Assembly (NCBI GenBank): GCA_050633325.1
Contig: JBOEGH010000015.1
Span: forward strand, 1 to 63,305
Direction: 5' to 3'
Length of the DNA stretch: 63,305 bases
From: UBA1672 sp050633325
Lineage (GTDB): Bacteria > Pseudomonadota > Alphaproteobacteria > Micavibrionales > Micavibrionaceae
Shown: positions 28,200 through 36,451 of the stretch, in pieces
How positions within the stretch are numbered: position 1 is the first letter of the stretch
Layout of the letters: every line of letters begins with the position of its first letter
Translations under genes and position numbers: made by a program
The notes under the pieces: model-generated
Told to the model about the DNA's origin: nothing
Databases searched by the model: none
Seen by the model: the letters and a program-made list of their open reading frames with translations, nothing else

Positions 28200-28692
28200 T
28201 AAAGCTGTAGGGTGGGGTGCTGCCCTTATGTGTTGAGCATATATCTTCATCCCAGTTATCTTCGTTAAAATCTGGAAAGAACGCGTCACCGTCTACATCT
28301 TGGTAAACTTTTGTAAGATGAATGCGGTCGGCGATATTGATGCTTTGGGTGTATATTTGTGCCCCACCAATTATAAAAATTTCGTCTTTGTTGTTTTCTT
28401 TTGCGATTATTTTTGCGTGGTTTATTGATTCTTTAATATCAGCAAAAACTGGAACATTATATTTATTGTCAAATCCACTGCGGCTTATAACTATGTTAGT
28501 ACGTCCGGGTAGAGGTTTGTTCAAATACCCTATTATAGACTCGTATGTTTTTCTGCCCATTATTACGGGATGATCCATTGTTAAGCTTTTGAAGCGTTTA
28601 AGATCATCAGAGATATGCCACGGCATTTTGTTGTCTTTGCCGATGCAGTTATTTTGTGCCATTGCAACAATGAGTGATGTTTTTATGTTCAT
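28180..28692 (-). CDS. folA: Dihydrofolate reductase
   Basis: 170 residues, NADPH-dependent reduction of dihydrofolate. Classic motifs: IVAMAQNNCIGKDNKMPWHI with the Trp and Asp (ISDDL) of the substrate site, PVIMGRKTYESI, and IFIIGGAQIYTQ. It lies downstream of thyA with one unknown gene between; ThyA produces the dihydrofolate that FolA recycles. The C-terminal 6-7 codons overlap mrp in the opposite direction. Confidence 0.96.
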   Translation of the reverse strand: MNIKTSLIVAMAQNNCIGKDNKMPWHISDDLKRFKSLTMDHPVIMGRKTYESIIGYLNKPLPGRTNIVISRSGFDNKYNVPVFADIKESINHAKIIAKENNKDEIFIIGGAQIYTQSINIADRIHLTKVYQDVDGDAFFPDFNEDNWDEDICSTHKGSTPPYSFITLTRK

Positions 28693-28768
28693 ATGTAAAG
28701 GTAATCACATTGAGTGCGGTTCATCAATGCATTATTTGTATATAGTTATTGTTATTAAGGGGTTATCT

Positions 28769-29404
28769 TTACGGTATGTTGTTGCCAATTTGCAATGTGG
28801 CTTGGGTTGGTGGTGATATATCTTGTACTGCGCTTATTCTTTGTTGTGCAGCCACTGGGTCCGCGAAGCTAGAGAAATATTCCTCTATTGAAACTTCACC
28901 AATTTTTATCATGTCTTGTGTCTCTGTTGTTACTATTTGTATTTCCGTATTTTCTGTCACTTTAGAAGTTGATTTTGTATCTCTTTCTTCTTTTTCAAAA
29001 ACGCCTCTGTAACCTTCATATACGCGTGGCAGAATTTCGGCCACGAAACGTTCTTTTGAGAAGTCGTCTTCCGTGTTGTCTGGTGTGTTTTGACCGCCAA
29101 AATCAAGACCACTTTCTTTTTGTATTTGTTTTGATATAACCCCAGGGTCTTCTGATGATATATCTTTTACGACCAAATCCATCATTAAGCTTAAAACATC
29201 TTCAGGGGTGCTGTCAGAGTTTAGTTTATCGACATTATCTAAAATTATTTTGGTGCTGGCATCATAATATGCCTCTATCACGGCCATTTGCTGTGGGGTA
29301 GGGTTATTTGTGTTTGCTGCATCTAAAAACGTTTCTTTGTTTTCTGCCGCAGCCTTTTTAATTTCTGATCGAGCGAATATTCTCTCAAAAAAGTTTAGTC
29401 CCAT
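28769..29404 (-). CDS. Unknown acidic protein between thyA and folA
   Basis: 211 residues, no signal peptide or membrane segment. It starts MGLNFFERIFARSEIKKAAAENKE, with amphipathic helices and a Ser/Thr/Glu-rich, probably disordered middle (~105-165). It sits 76 bp upstream of folA and 68 bp downstream of thyA on the same strand, so it is probably co-transcribed. I recognise no family. Confidence 0.7.
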   Translation of the reverse strand: MGLNFFERIFARSEIKKAAAENKETFLDAANTNNPTPQQMAVIEAYYDASTKIILDNVDKLNSDSTPEDVLSLMMDLVVKDISSEDPGVISKQIQKESGLDFGGQNTPDNTEDDFSKERFVAEILPRVYEGYRGVFEKEERDTKSTSKVTENTEIQIVTTETQDMIKIGEVSIEEYFSSFADPVAAQQRISAVQDISPPTQATLQIGNNIP

Positions 29405-29472
29405 TGTTCAACCTGCTAAATATTTTTCCGTATATAATATATGTTAAGTTATGGAAAAGCAAGTAATTGTCA

Positions 29473-30267
29473 CTATACGGCAACTTTACCTTTTATATGG
29501 GGGTGTGATTCGTATCCGATTAGCTCAAAGTCCTCGAATTTGAAGTCAAATATATTGCTGATATCCGGGTTTATCTTCATTTCAGGAAGTTTGTAAGGGG
29601 TGCGAGATAGTTGCAGTTCAGTTTGCTCTATGTGGTTAGAGTAAAGATGAGCATCACCAAGGGTGTGGATAAACTCTCCGTTTTCAAGTCCTGTTACCTG
29701 TGCAATCATCATGGTTAGTAAAGCATAAGATGCAATATTAAATGGTACGCCAAGAAATATATCTGCACTGCGTTGGTATAGTTGGCAGCTTAATTTTCCA
29801 TTGGCGACATAAAATTGAAAAAATGCATGACATGGCGGAAGAGCCATTTGATCAACAACACCAGGGTTGTAGGCAACAACAAGTAGACGGCGGCTATCAG
29901 GGTTTTTTTTTATTTGATTGATTACATCACTTAACTGATCAACAGTTTTGCCATCGGATGTTTTCCAACTGCGCCATTGCTCGCCATATACAGGGCCAAG
30001 ATTACCTTGCTCATCTGCCCATTCATCCCAAATGCGAACGCCATTATCTTTTAGGTACTTTATATTTGTGTCTCCTGCGATGAACCATAAAAGTTCATGT
30101 ATTATGGATTTTAAATGACATTTTTTGGTAGTAACCAGTGGAAAGCCTTTTGATAGGTCAAAACGCATTTGGTGACCAAACACCGAACGTGTACCTGTTC
30201 CTGTTCTATCTTCTTTGATTGCACCGTTATCTAATACGTGGCGCATTAGATTGAGATATTCTTGCAT
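29473..30267 (-). CDS. thyA: Thymidylate synthase
   Basis: 264 residues, the same as E. coli ThyA. The catalytic Cys146 lies in LPPCHAFFQFYV and the folate/dUMP-binding segment is QRSADIFLGVPFNIASYALL. It methylates dUMP to dTMP using methylene-tetrahydrofolate. It heads the minus-strand run thyA - unknown - folA. Confidence 0.97.
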   Translation of the reverse strand: MQEYLNLMRHVLDNGAIKEDRTGTGTRSVFGHQMRFDLSKGFPLVTTKKCHLKSIIHELLWFIAGDTNIKYLKDNGVRIWDEWADEQGNLGPVYGEQWRSWKTSDGKTVDQLSDVINQIKKNPDSRRLLVVAYNPGVVDQMALPPCHAFFQFYVANGKLSCQLYQRSADIFLGVPFNIASYALLTMMIAQVTGLENGEFIHTLGDAHLYSNHIEQTELQLSRTPYKLPEMKINPDISNIFDFKFEDFELIGYESHPHIKGKVAV

Positions 30268-30388
30268 ACCTTGATCCTATTCTTTTCGATTCTTTTGTTA
30301 TTATAAGTTAATTGGTTGAATATGTAATTATAGGGAAACTTGCAAAGCCCTAGTTATCCATGCTATTTTTCAATGATATTATGTTTTT

Positions 30389-30417
30389 TTGACATTATAT
30401 ATTTAATGTATTAGAAC
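30389..30417 (+). promoter_or_regulatory. Probable promoter of the 30453 gene
   Basis: TTGACA (30389-30394), 17-bp spacer, TAGAAC (30412-30417), 35 bp before the start codon. The -35 is perfect and the -10 is 4 of 6. Confidence 0.5.
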
Positions 30418-30452
30418 ATGGGTAAATAAATAATAATTTTAGGTGATATAAA

Positions 30453-31331
30453 ATGTCTAATGAAGCAGATGAATTCTCAATTGAGGATGATAAACTTACT
30501 TATCGTGCACAGGTAAGCGTTCCATATGATACAAAGGCTCTTACGTCTGAATTTGTAGAAAAAGCAATTGTCGGTAGCCAGAAGAGTGGCTCTGCCTTTG
30601 TCAGAGATCAGAAAAGTATTCTAATCCAAGATCAAGAACATGATAGTAGTGCTCACGCTCATAAGAAGACTGCAGGTCAGTGGGTGCTTGATTTAGAAGT
30701 GGGTGATGAAGAATCGGCAAGAGTAATTCTTGGTCGTGCTTCTGGTATTGAGAATGTTAAGCAAGCAGCAGCGCAGCATTTAGCGATGAGCGTTACTGAT
30801 GTTGGATCTATGCTTAAGCATGCAGGTAAAGTTGAGTTAAAAGAAGAAGATGTGGTTCACGTAAATGTTGGTGAAACAGACCGTGTTATTGATGTTAGTG
30901 AAGAAGCCCAATCAACTGGATTGACTGCACAATTTATGGTGTTTGAGGCAACTATTGACATGCCGGAAGAGTGGGCCATGTACTATGACCGCTTTAGAGA
31001 CGGTGCGGATGTTAAAGAAGCACAAGGAACTGTTACTGTAGGTGACCATGTTTCCGGTAAGATCCGCGCGGATGAGCAAGATAACGGTAGTTGGCTGGCG
31101 GTTGGTCAGGGTGATGTGGATTATCGTCGTGTATTTAAGGGCGAAGAAGCTGATGCAGATCATATTGCTGTTCAATTATCTCAAGATTTGGCATCTTATG
31201 AATTAGGTGATGATGCAATCATTAACCATATAAGACGACATAAGGTTACACCTGAGGAAATTGATTCAGTTGAGCTCGGAGATAAAGTATATAGCCGTAA
31301 TGAAGGCGGTGAGTTTGAGCTTGAAATGTAA
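30453..31331 (+). CDS. Unknown acidic cytoplasmic protein
   Basis: 292 residues, strongly acidic, no signal peptide or membrane segment. An N-terminal segment with beta-like periodicity (LTYRAQVSVPYDTKALTSEF) is followed by alternating helix and strand predictions. A phrase near residue 240 (AVQLSQDLASYELGDDAI) could be a small helical domain. It is flanked by a promoter and a strong terminator, so it is its own unit just before the tmRNA gene. I recognise no family. Confidence 0.72.
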   Translation: MSNEADEFSIEDDKLTYRAQVSVPYDTKALTSEFVEKAIVGSQKSGSAFVRDQKSILIQDQEHDSSAHAHKKTAGQWVLDLEVGDEESARVILGRASGIENVKQAAAQHLAMSVTDVGSMLKHAGKVELKEEDVVHVNVGETDRVIDVSEEAQSTGLTAQFMVFEATIDMPEEWAMYYDRFRDGADVKEAQGTVTVGDHVSGKIRADEQDNGSWLAVGQGDVDYRRVFKGEEADADHIAVQLSQDLASYELGDDAIINHIRRHKVTPEEIDSVELGDKVYSRNEGGEFELEM

Positions 31332-31364
31332 AATAGGCTTAATAACTATGTTATTTTAATTAAG

Positions 31365-31388
31365 CGACCCGAAAGGGTCGTTTTTTTT
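31365..31388 (+). terminator. Intrinsic terminator with GAAA loop
   Basis: CGACCC (31365-31370), GAAA tetraloop, GGGTCG (31375-31380), then eight T. Confidence 0.92.
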
Positions 31389-31423
31389 GCGTAAATATTG
31401 TTTGGTTTCATAACTTATTTCCG

Positions 31424-31453
31424 TTGAAATTTTCTGACGATTAAGCGTATAAT
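31424..31453 (+). promoter_or_regulatory. Promoter of tmRNA gene
   Basis: TTGAAA (31424-31429), 18-bp spacer, perfect TATAAT (31448-31453). The expected start of transcription is near 31460, at a GCTGGC-TT-GCCAGC inverted repeat (31460-31473) that would form the 5' end of the precursor. Confidence 0.75.
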
Positions 31454-31459
31454 TGTCTT

Positions 31460-31828
31460 GCTGGCTTGCCAGCTATGACATTACACGTTTACATGGAATA
31501 AACGTTGCGGACCCGGGGGCGGTACCCGGCGACTCCACCATCTGAGATGTGGTTTCAGATTTTAGGTGATGGGGTCGAAATAGGATCGACGCGCGCAGTA
31601 AAGATGTTTTAACGGTGTCCGGCATAGTATCCGCCGTTATCGGGCTAATTTTATAAACGCAAACGATAATAAAGCGTTCGTAGCAGCTAACGACAACAAT
31701 GTTGTTGAAGGTGAAGTTCGTAAAGCTGCCTAATTGGGCAGTAGCGATGCTACATTTTAATCCCTGAGAGATTAACGTCCCTCAGGTGGGGCCCGAGTCG
31801 AGCCTCGCAACAGGATCGGCTCACTTTT
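31460..31828 (+). ncRNA. ssrA: Permuted two-piece tmRNA precursor
   Basis: Rescues stalled ribosomes. The acceptor piece comes first and ends in CCA at 31540. Its T stem is CCGGG/CCCGG with loop GGCGGTA instead of the usual TTCRANT loop. A ~30-nt intervening segment (31541-31570) follows, then the coding piece starting GGGGTCGAAATAGGATCGAC at 31571. GGGGTCG pairs with CGACTCC of the acceptor piece (7 bp, one G-U), closing the tRNA-like acceptor stem. CGCAGT (31594-31599) can pair with GTTGCG (31504-31509) as helix 2. The tag frame has alanine codons GCA 31659 and GCT 31686 in the same frame and ends at TAA 31731-31733. A stem GAGCC/GGCTC followed by T-run (31800-31830) ends the gene. Exact processing ends are not determined. 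Confidence 0.93.
31659..31733 (+). other. tmRNA proteolysis tag reading frame with two possible resume codons
   Basis: From GCA 31659 the frame reads ANDNKAFVA (9 codons) and continues as ANDNNVVEGEVRKAA (15 codons) to TAA. Resume at GCA gives a 24-residue tag; resume at GCT 31686 gives 15 residues, closer to the lengths I know for alphaproteobacteria. Both alanine codons have A at -4 and are followed by Asn-Asp-Asn. The end is RKAA rather than the usual LAA. Confidence 0.75.
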
Positions 31829-31830
31829 TT
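31800..31830 (+). terminator. Terminator of tmRNA gene
   Basis: GAGCC (31800-31804) and GGCTC (31818-31822) close a loop; AC and six T follow. Confidence 0.6.
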
Positions 31831-31888
31831 ACACCATTGTTTTTTGAAACATCTGGGGTTTCATCCTTTAAAATGATCGAACGTGAAT

Positions 31889-32551
31889 ATGAATAACGAA
31901 CATGTAGAATATGATGGAGTGTCTGCATATATCAGTTCTTCTGATGATTCTTCGGGATTGGTGTTTATTGCTCCCGGGGCGTTGGTCGAACATGATTCGA
32001 CGTTAATAACTTCTGTTAAAGACGCGTTGTCTGGTGAAGGCCGCACAGTTGTTGTCGCCGACCTTGGTGATACACCACATAATAGTGATATCCCTAATTC
32101 TCGTGATAACTTTGTTGAAAATTTACGCAAAGTTATTGATGGTTATTTAGAAGAAAATAGCTCAACGGAAAAAGGCTTTGAAATTGTAGGTCACAGTATG
32201 GGAGGGGCTGCTGCTTTGTCTGTTGCCTCTGACTATCCGATAGTTTCTGTTACTGCCTTAGACCCTATGGCGGTTGATTCTGAAGTTATTCAGGAAATTG
32301 ATTGTCCTGTAAATATTATTATTTCTGATGTGCGTTCGTATAGAAATCCCGGAAAGCGTATGTTTAAAGAACTGGATGGAAATGGCGACCAACATGCTCT
32401 TTATGAGGTTGAAACCAGTAAAGATGTGAAAAGTGGCCATATATTTAAAGGGCAAGAAGATGTGGTTGCGGAAATTGCTCGTGATTGTTCTGTGGGTGAG
32501 TTTAAACCGGATGACGTTGTCGTTTCGTCTGATTTTGACGGACCGATATAG
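31889..32551 (+). CDS. Alpha/beta-hydrolase-fold protein, unknown substrate
   Basis: About 220 residues. The nucleophile elbow GHSMGG (~100) follows a beta strand (FEIVGHSMGG) and is preceded by an oxyanion strand (SGLVFIAPGALVEHD). A possible acid Asp is in TALDPMAV; a late His (GHIFKGQEDV) could complete the triad. It has no signal peptide. ATG 31889 is used; GTG 31883 is also in frame and neither has a strong ribosome site. It lies just after the tmRNA gene and 3 bp before the next membrane protein gene, so these two form a unit with sspB further on. Confidence 0.72.
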   Translation: MNNEHVEYDGVSAYISSSDDSSGLVFIAPGALVEHDSTLITSVKDALSGEGRTVVVADLGDTPHNSDIPNSRDNFVENLRKVIDGYLEENSSTEKGFEIVGHSMGGAAALSVASDYPIVSVTALDPMAVDSEVIQEIDCPVNIIISDVRSYRNPGKRMFKELDGNGDQHALYEVETSKDVKSGHIFKGQEDVVAEIARDCSVGEFKPDDVVVSSDFDGPI

Positions 32552-32554
32552 CGC

Positions 32555-33244
32555 ATGGAATATCAAACGCCTGCCTTACTTTATATAGTTTGCGCGATGA
32601 GTGCCATGGCGTTTGTTACATGTTCATTCCGTTGGTTGCTGCAGGCTGGTAAGAATTTCTCCGAATCCCCTAATGATTGCTACAGTTTTGATCGCTATAT
32701 TTGGCAAGGTCAAATTAAGGTTTTTGTATTTGTTATGGTTATATCGATATTTATCGGTATGTACGATTTTTATTATTATGGCCGTCAGGTGCAAATATAT
32801 GGTGAACTGGTAATACTATTTTTATTTTTCGCCGTTTCATTCTTATTAAGTAACTCCAGAGATATATCTATTGTTTTATTTAAAGCTAAAGAGGTTTTCT
32901 TTTTTGGGGGTATGTGTCTACTCGGTTGGATTGTCACTATTGGATTAGGTTTGTTTATTGGGCAGATCTTGAAACTGGTAAGTGTTATAGAAAGGGAAAG
33001 CTTTAATATTGTGGTGATTTTTATATCAGGAGCATTATGGAATTTTCCGGTTATTTGGGGGTATAATAGGGTTTTACAAGATGCTACTCGACGTAACTCA
33101 TTGAATGGAAAAGGGTTTCATAAATTTTTATGGCCTATTTTGTTTGCTTATCTGATTATTTTAGTTCCTTTGGTTACTCAGGATATGGTTAATTCTGAGA
33201 AATGGCGGAAAATGGAAAATGCAAAGCCTATGCGTGAAATTTAG
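32555..33244 (+). CDS. Unknown polytopic membrane protein
   Basis: 229 residues with about six hydrophobic segments (LLYIVCAMSAMAFVTCSF, IKVFVFVMVISIFIGMY, ELVILFLFFAVSFLL, VFFFGGMCLLGWIVTIGLGLF, FNIVVIFISGALWNFPVIW, LWPILFAYLIILVPLV). There are no conserved motifs I can name. Its start is 3 bp after the stop of the hydrolase-fold gene, so they are probably co-translated. Confidence 0.68.
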   Translation: MEYQTPALLYIVCAMSAMAFVTCSFRWLLQAGKNFSESPNDCYSFDRYIWQGQIKVFVFVMVISIFIGMYDFYYYGRQVQIYGELVILFLFFAVSFLLSNSRDISIVLFKAKEVFFFGGMCLLGWIVTIGLGLFIGQILKLVSVIERESFNIVVIFISGALWNFPVIWGYNRVLQDATRRNSLNGKGFHKFLWPILFAYLIILVPLVTQDMVNSEKWRKMENAKPMREI

Positions 33245-33352
33245 ATATGTTTGAGCCATATTTAATGATCTTGGTAACTACCCTTGTATAAAATCGTGAA
33301 AAACTTAAATGCGCTCTTGATTTATGTCCCTAATATTTGCGACATATAATGT

Positions 33353-33862
33353 ATGAGTGAAGATGATGATATTTTGAGATACGATAGAATGGTTGAAAAC
33401 GCACTGAGAAGTGTCGTTAAGACTGCTATTGAAGAAGTTATAGAAAGCCATGATGGAACCGGCGGTATGTTGGGCGATCATCATTTCTATATTACCTTTT
33501 TGACGGATTATCCAGGGGTGTCGATACCTGACTATTTGCGTGATCGTTATCCTGGTGAAATGACAATTGTACTACAGTATCAGTTCTCTGACCTTGCGGT
33601 TGACGATGAAAGAATGCAGGTTACTCTGTCCTTTAATGATATCCCTGAGAAATTAGTTGTTCCTTTGGGTGCTATCAGTATATTTGCCGATCCATCAGTT
33701 AACTTTGCTTTGCAATTCCAACCTCTTGGCGATGTTATGGAAGAAGATGTTATTCTTCAAGAAATGCCTGATGGTGAAGATGATCCTGATAAACCTGACG
33801 GAACCGGTGGTGGTTCATCAACAGGAGAGGTTATCTCTCTGGACAAGTTTCGTAAAAAATAA
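33353..33862 (+). CDS. sspB: SspB-alpha, ClpXP adaptor for ssrA-tagged proteins
   Basis: 169 residues. The N-terminal helix (YDRMVENALRSVVKTAIEEV) is followed by a beta core with HHFYITFLTDYPGVSIPDYL, VLQYQF and FNDIPEKLVVPL, which bind the ssrA tag in the family. A flexible Asp/Gly-rich linker then leads to a C-terminal positively charged peptide (EVISLDKFRKK) that would dock on ClpX. This is the alphaproteobacterial SspB layout. It lies ~1.5 kb from the tmRNA gene that makes the tag. Confidence 0.93.
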   Translation: MSEDDDILRYDRMVENALRSVVKTAIEEVIESHDGTGGMLGDHHFYITFLTDYPGVSIPDYLRDRYPGEMTIVLQYQFSDLAVDDERMQVTLSFNDIPEKLVVPLGAISIFADPSVNFALQFQPLGDVMEEDVILQEMPDGEDDPDKPDGTGGGSSTGEVISLDKFRKK

Positions 33863-33911
33863 ATAACTATCCTTCTTATTTCTTTGTTTGATTGTTTTTT
33901 CTTATATTGAT

Positions 33912-33931
33912 GTGTAGTTAATATTCTACAC
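33912..33931. promoter_or_regulatory. Inverted repeat upstream of the hydrolase gene
   Basis: GTGTAG - 8 bp (TTAATATT) - CTACAC, a perfect 6-bp inverted repeat, 32 bp before the ATG at 33963. Either an operator or a leader hairpin. Confidence 0.35.
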
Positions 33932-33962
33932 TTTTGTTGAAAGCCAGTTAAGGAAACAACTT

Positions 33963-34874
33963 ATGAGCATTTGGACGCCGAATGAATCTGTTTTAGATGA
34001 ACCATATAGGGTTCTGTTAAAGCGTGGTGATTTTATTGATAGCCAAAGGGATGATCGAGCCGTTCCGTATAAAATATATTATCCGGAAGGCCATGATCTT
34101 TCCAAAATTCCTGTTCTTATTTGGAGCCATGGATTCGGTGGAAATCGTGATGGAGCTGCATTTATTTCACGTTTTTTGGCGGGGCAGGGCTATGTAATTG
34201 TGCATATTACTCATGCAGGTACAGATAGCAGCCTGTGGGAAGGAAAAGGCGGTCATGCATGGGATGTGTTGCAAAAAGCAACTATTTCGCGGGATGATAC
34301 CTTGAATCGTATGTATGATGTTCCTTTTGTGTTGGATCAACTAGAAAGTTGGGTGTCTGATAACCCTGATGTTGGGCGTTTTATGGATTTTGATCGTATA
34401 GGAATGTCAGGGCATTCTTTTGGTGCTATGACTACGCAAGTTATGGCAGGAATGATGTTTCCAAATAAGGAAAATGAGTTAGTCAGTCTACGAGATAGCA
34501 GAATATCATGCGGTATCGCATATAGTCCTGTCCCCATTGCGCATCTAACTGATGCTTTGCCCAAAGATGTTTACAGTACAATAGATATACCTTTATTCCA
34601 TATGACCGGCACTGATGATGCGTCACCATTGGAGAGTTATGGTTATGAACATCGCTTAATAGTCAGGGACAATGCAAATCACGATGCGCAATATTTGCAA
34701 GTGTTAGATGGCGGAGATCATATGGTTTATAATGGAACTCGCGGTAAGCTTGCAAGAAACCCTAAGCGGGATGAACATGAAGATGAGATAAAGCTGGCCG
34801 CTCTCGCATTTTGGGATGCTCATTTCAAGGATGATGATGACGCGAAATCGTGGTTGGAAATCAATCATATGTAA
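33963..34874 (+). CDS. Alpha/beta hydrolase, PAF-acetylhydrolase/chlorophyllase-like
   Basis: 303 residues. The oxyanion strand is VLIWSHGFGGNRDG, the nucleophile elbow is GMSGHSFGA (~147) and the late His is in DGGDHMVYNG. The HGFGG...GHSFG arrangement is that of bacterial PAF-AH-like/dienelactone-type esterases. There is no signal peptide. The substrate cannot be read from the sequence. It has its own upstream region and a terminator about 150 bp downstream. Confidence 0.83.
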   Translation: MSIWTPNESVLDEPYRVLLKRGDFIDSQRDDRAVPYKIYYPEGHDLSKIPVLIWSHGFGGNRDGAAFISRFLAGQGYVIVHITHAGTDSSLWEGKGGHAWDVLQKATISRDDTLNRMYDVPFVLDQLESWVSDNPDVGRFMDFDRIGMSGHSFGAMTTQVMAGMMFPNKENELVSLRDSRISCGIAYSPVPIAHLTDALPKDVYSTIDIPLFHMTGTDDASPLESYGYEHRLIVRDNANHDAQYLQVLDGGDHMVYNGTRGKLARNPKRDEHEDEIKLAALAFWDAHFKDDDDAKSWLEINHM

Positions 34875-35171
34875 ATGCGCGCGTGTGAGGTTATGTCATG
34901 GGTTGATTTTTCAGCTTATCCATGGTTTTATATATCCATAATTATATTTTAGTTTTTTATGTGGTATGAGCTTTTGCGCATTTGCAAGCCGTATTCAATC
35001 TGGTTTCAAGTTTCCTAAGTTGAAGGCGTTCGGCGTTTATTGTCGGGCGCTTTTTTCATCAATGGTAAAGTTTTCCTATGACAGATATGGCAATATACCG
35101 TCATTATTTCCTGCTTTATTTCCTTGGGGTTATAGTGATATAAGATAGTCATATTTTGGTTAATTATTTAT
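34875..35171. other. 297-bp intergenic region before tRNA-Arg
   Basis: Contains a terminator (35026-35056) and a 60-codon frame (34966-35148) that runs over the terminator and has no ribosome site, so I do not call it a gene. Otherwise nothing is recognised. Confidence 0.5.
35026..35056 (+). terminator. Intrinsic terminator
   Basis: GCGTTCGGC (35026-35034) pairs over 9 bp (three wobble) with GTCGGGCGC (35042-35050), loop of seven, then six T. Confidence 0.7.
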
Positions 35172-35241
35172 GCGCCCGTAGCTCAGCTGGNNTGCCCTCC
35201 GAAGGCAGAGGCCACAGGTTCAAATCCTGTCGGGCGCGCCA
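35172..35241 (+). tRNA. tRNA-Arg (anticodon CCG), interrupted by a 2-N gap
   Basis: The acceptor stem GCGCCCG pairs with CGGGCGC and CCA is encoded. The anticodon loop CTCCGAA gives CCG. The T loop is TTCAAAT between ACAGG and CCTGT. After AGCTGG, the D arm and following bases are replaced by two N. A normal tRNA-Arg(CCG) has about nine bases there, and the feature is 70 instead of 77 nt. This is an assembly gap or masked stretch, not a real deletion, as the two flanks are perfect. Confidence 0.92.
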
Positions 35242-35426
35242 TTTCATAATGGTTATTTTTTCTGTGCCGATACAGATGTATAACGTTGCAATGGCAAGGA
35301 TCCGCATAAAATGAGCTCTCTTAATGGCTTTAAAGCCCTAGGAGTAAGCACCTATATGAGGATTGGCGATATCATGCAGAGGGTTGAATGTTACCAGATC
35401 TTTTTGCTACATTGTATCCGCAAGTC
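35242..35426. other. Region after tRNA, no gene seen
   Basis: 185 bp with no reading frame of note and no integrase, so the tRNA does not seem to be a used attachment site here. Confidence 0.4.
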
Positions 35427-36422
35427 TTATTGTAGCATATCCCTACGTTGTCCCGGGGAGACTCCTTTCCAAGTGCTGTAAGCGCGTATGAATGAGTTCG
35501 GCTCTCTATATCCCAGTAAGAATGAAATTTCTGATAGTGATATGTTGGATTTTTCTAAATAATATTCGGCAAGCTCTTCTCTCACTATTTGTAATATGTT
35601 CTTAAAGCTCTCATTTTCTTCTGATAGTTTTCTTTGTAGTGTACGTTTGCTCATCGCAAGTTTTTGGGACATTGTATCGGTTGAGTAATCACCGCTTGGC
35701 AGGGCTTCTAGTAATAAAGCTTTTAGACGTTGTGCTGTACTTGCTTGGGAATCAAGTGCAGAGAGTCGTTTCTTTAAATCTTCTTCAAAAAACTCCCACA
35801 TTGTAGAATTCGATGTGATAAACGGTCTCATTGCATCTTGTGCTGAAAAACTAATTTTTACTTCATTGTTTTGTTGTAGATCACATCCGAAATAATCCTC
35901 ATATGTTGCTTGGTTAGCCGGAAGATGAGGAAGATAGAGGGCAATAGGGTTGATTTGCTCACGTGTTGCCAGACGCGTTAGCTGCGTGAAAAAAACAAGT
36001 TCAGTTAACCCTACTGTTTTGGGGATAGGTCTGTCATAGCCATAACACGACATAGTGATCTGAGTTGTTGTATCCGTAATGTTAACATCTAATACCATCG
36101 GGCCTATTAAGGGTTTGTACTGGCTTAATCGTTGAGCTGCGATATTTAAGTTGGGGCTGCATATACATGCAAACAGTGGCACGTCAAAACATTCTAGGCT
36201 TAGATGGTCGGCAATCATGAGGGGAAGGTCATTATCGCCGACGGATTTTTCTATGCCATGCCAAAGCTGGAAATATTCTTGTGGTGATAGAGACGCATTG
36301 TCTCTATGAAAAAGATCCAAAGGTAATTGTGCATGTAATAGGGCGACCTCTGGATCAACATTTATTTGTTGCAAAAATATAGCCCAGCTAGGCGATACAG
36401 CAAATTTTTTGGCGTGTTTCAT
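35427..36422 (-). CDS. AraC-family transcriptional regulator
   Basis: 331 residues. The N-terminal ligand-binding domain (~20-210) is of the arabinose-binding/ArgR-OruR subgroup. The C-terminal double helix-turn-helix is present, with MSQKLAMSKRTLQRKLSEENESF and FLLGYREPNSFIRAYSTWKGVSPGQ (each under 25 residues, typical of HTH_18). It lies 29 bp after the SDR gene on the same strand, so the two are probably one transcript and the regulator may act on their shared promoter. Confidence 0.9.
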   Translation of the reverse strand: MKHAKKFAVSPSWAIFLQQINVDPEVALLHAQLPLDLFHRDNASLSPQEYFQLWHGIEKSVGDNDLPLMIADHLSLECFDVPLFACICSPNLNIAAQRLSQYKPLIGPMVLDVNITDTTTQITMSCYGYDRPIPKTVGLTELVFFTQLTRLATREQINPIALYLPHLPANQATYEDYFGCDLQQNNEVKISFSAQDAMRPFITSNSTMWEFFEEDLKKRLSALDSQASTAQRLKALLLEALPSGDYSTDTMSQKLAMSKRTLQRKLSEENESFKNILQIVREELAEYYLEKSNISLSEISFLLGYREPNSFIRAYSTWKGVSPGQRRDMLQ

Positions 36423-36451
36423 GAATGCTTCCCTATCTAACGGCTATGCGT

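Noticed and set aside
35041..35050. TGTCGGGCGC, identical to the 3' end of the nearby tRNA-Arg, as a possible attachment-site remnant
   Set aside because: Only 10 bp, it is fully explained as a terminator arm, and no integrase or mobile genes are present.
34966..35148. 60-codon open frame before the tRNA
   Set aside because: No ribosome site, and it runs across an intrinsic terminator.
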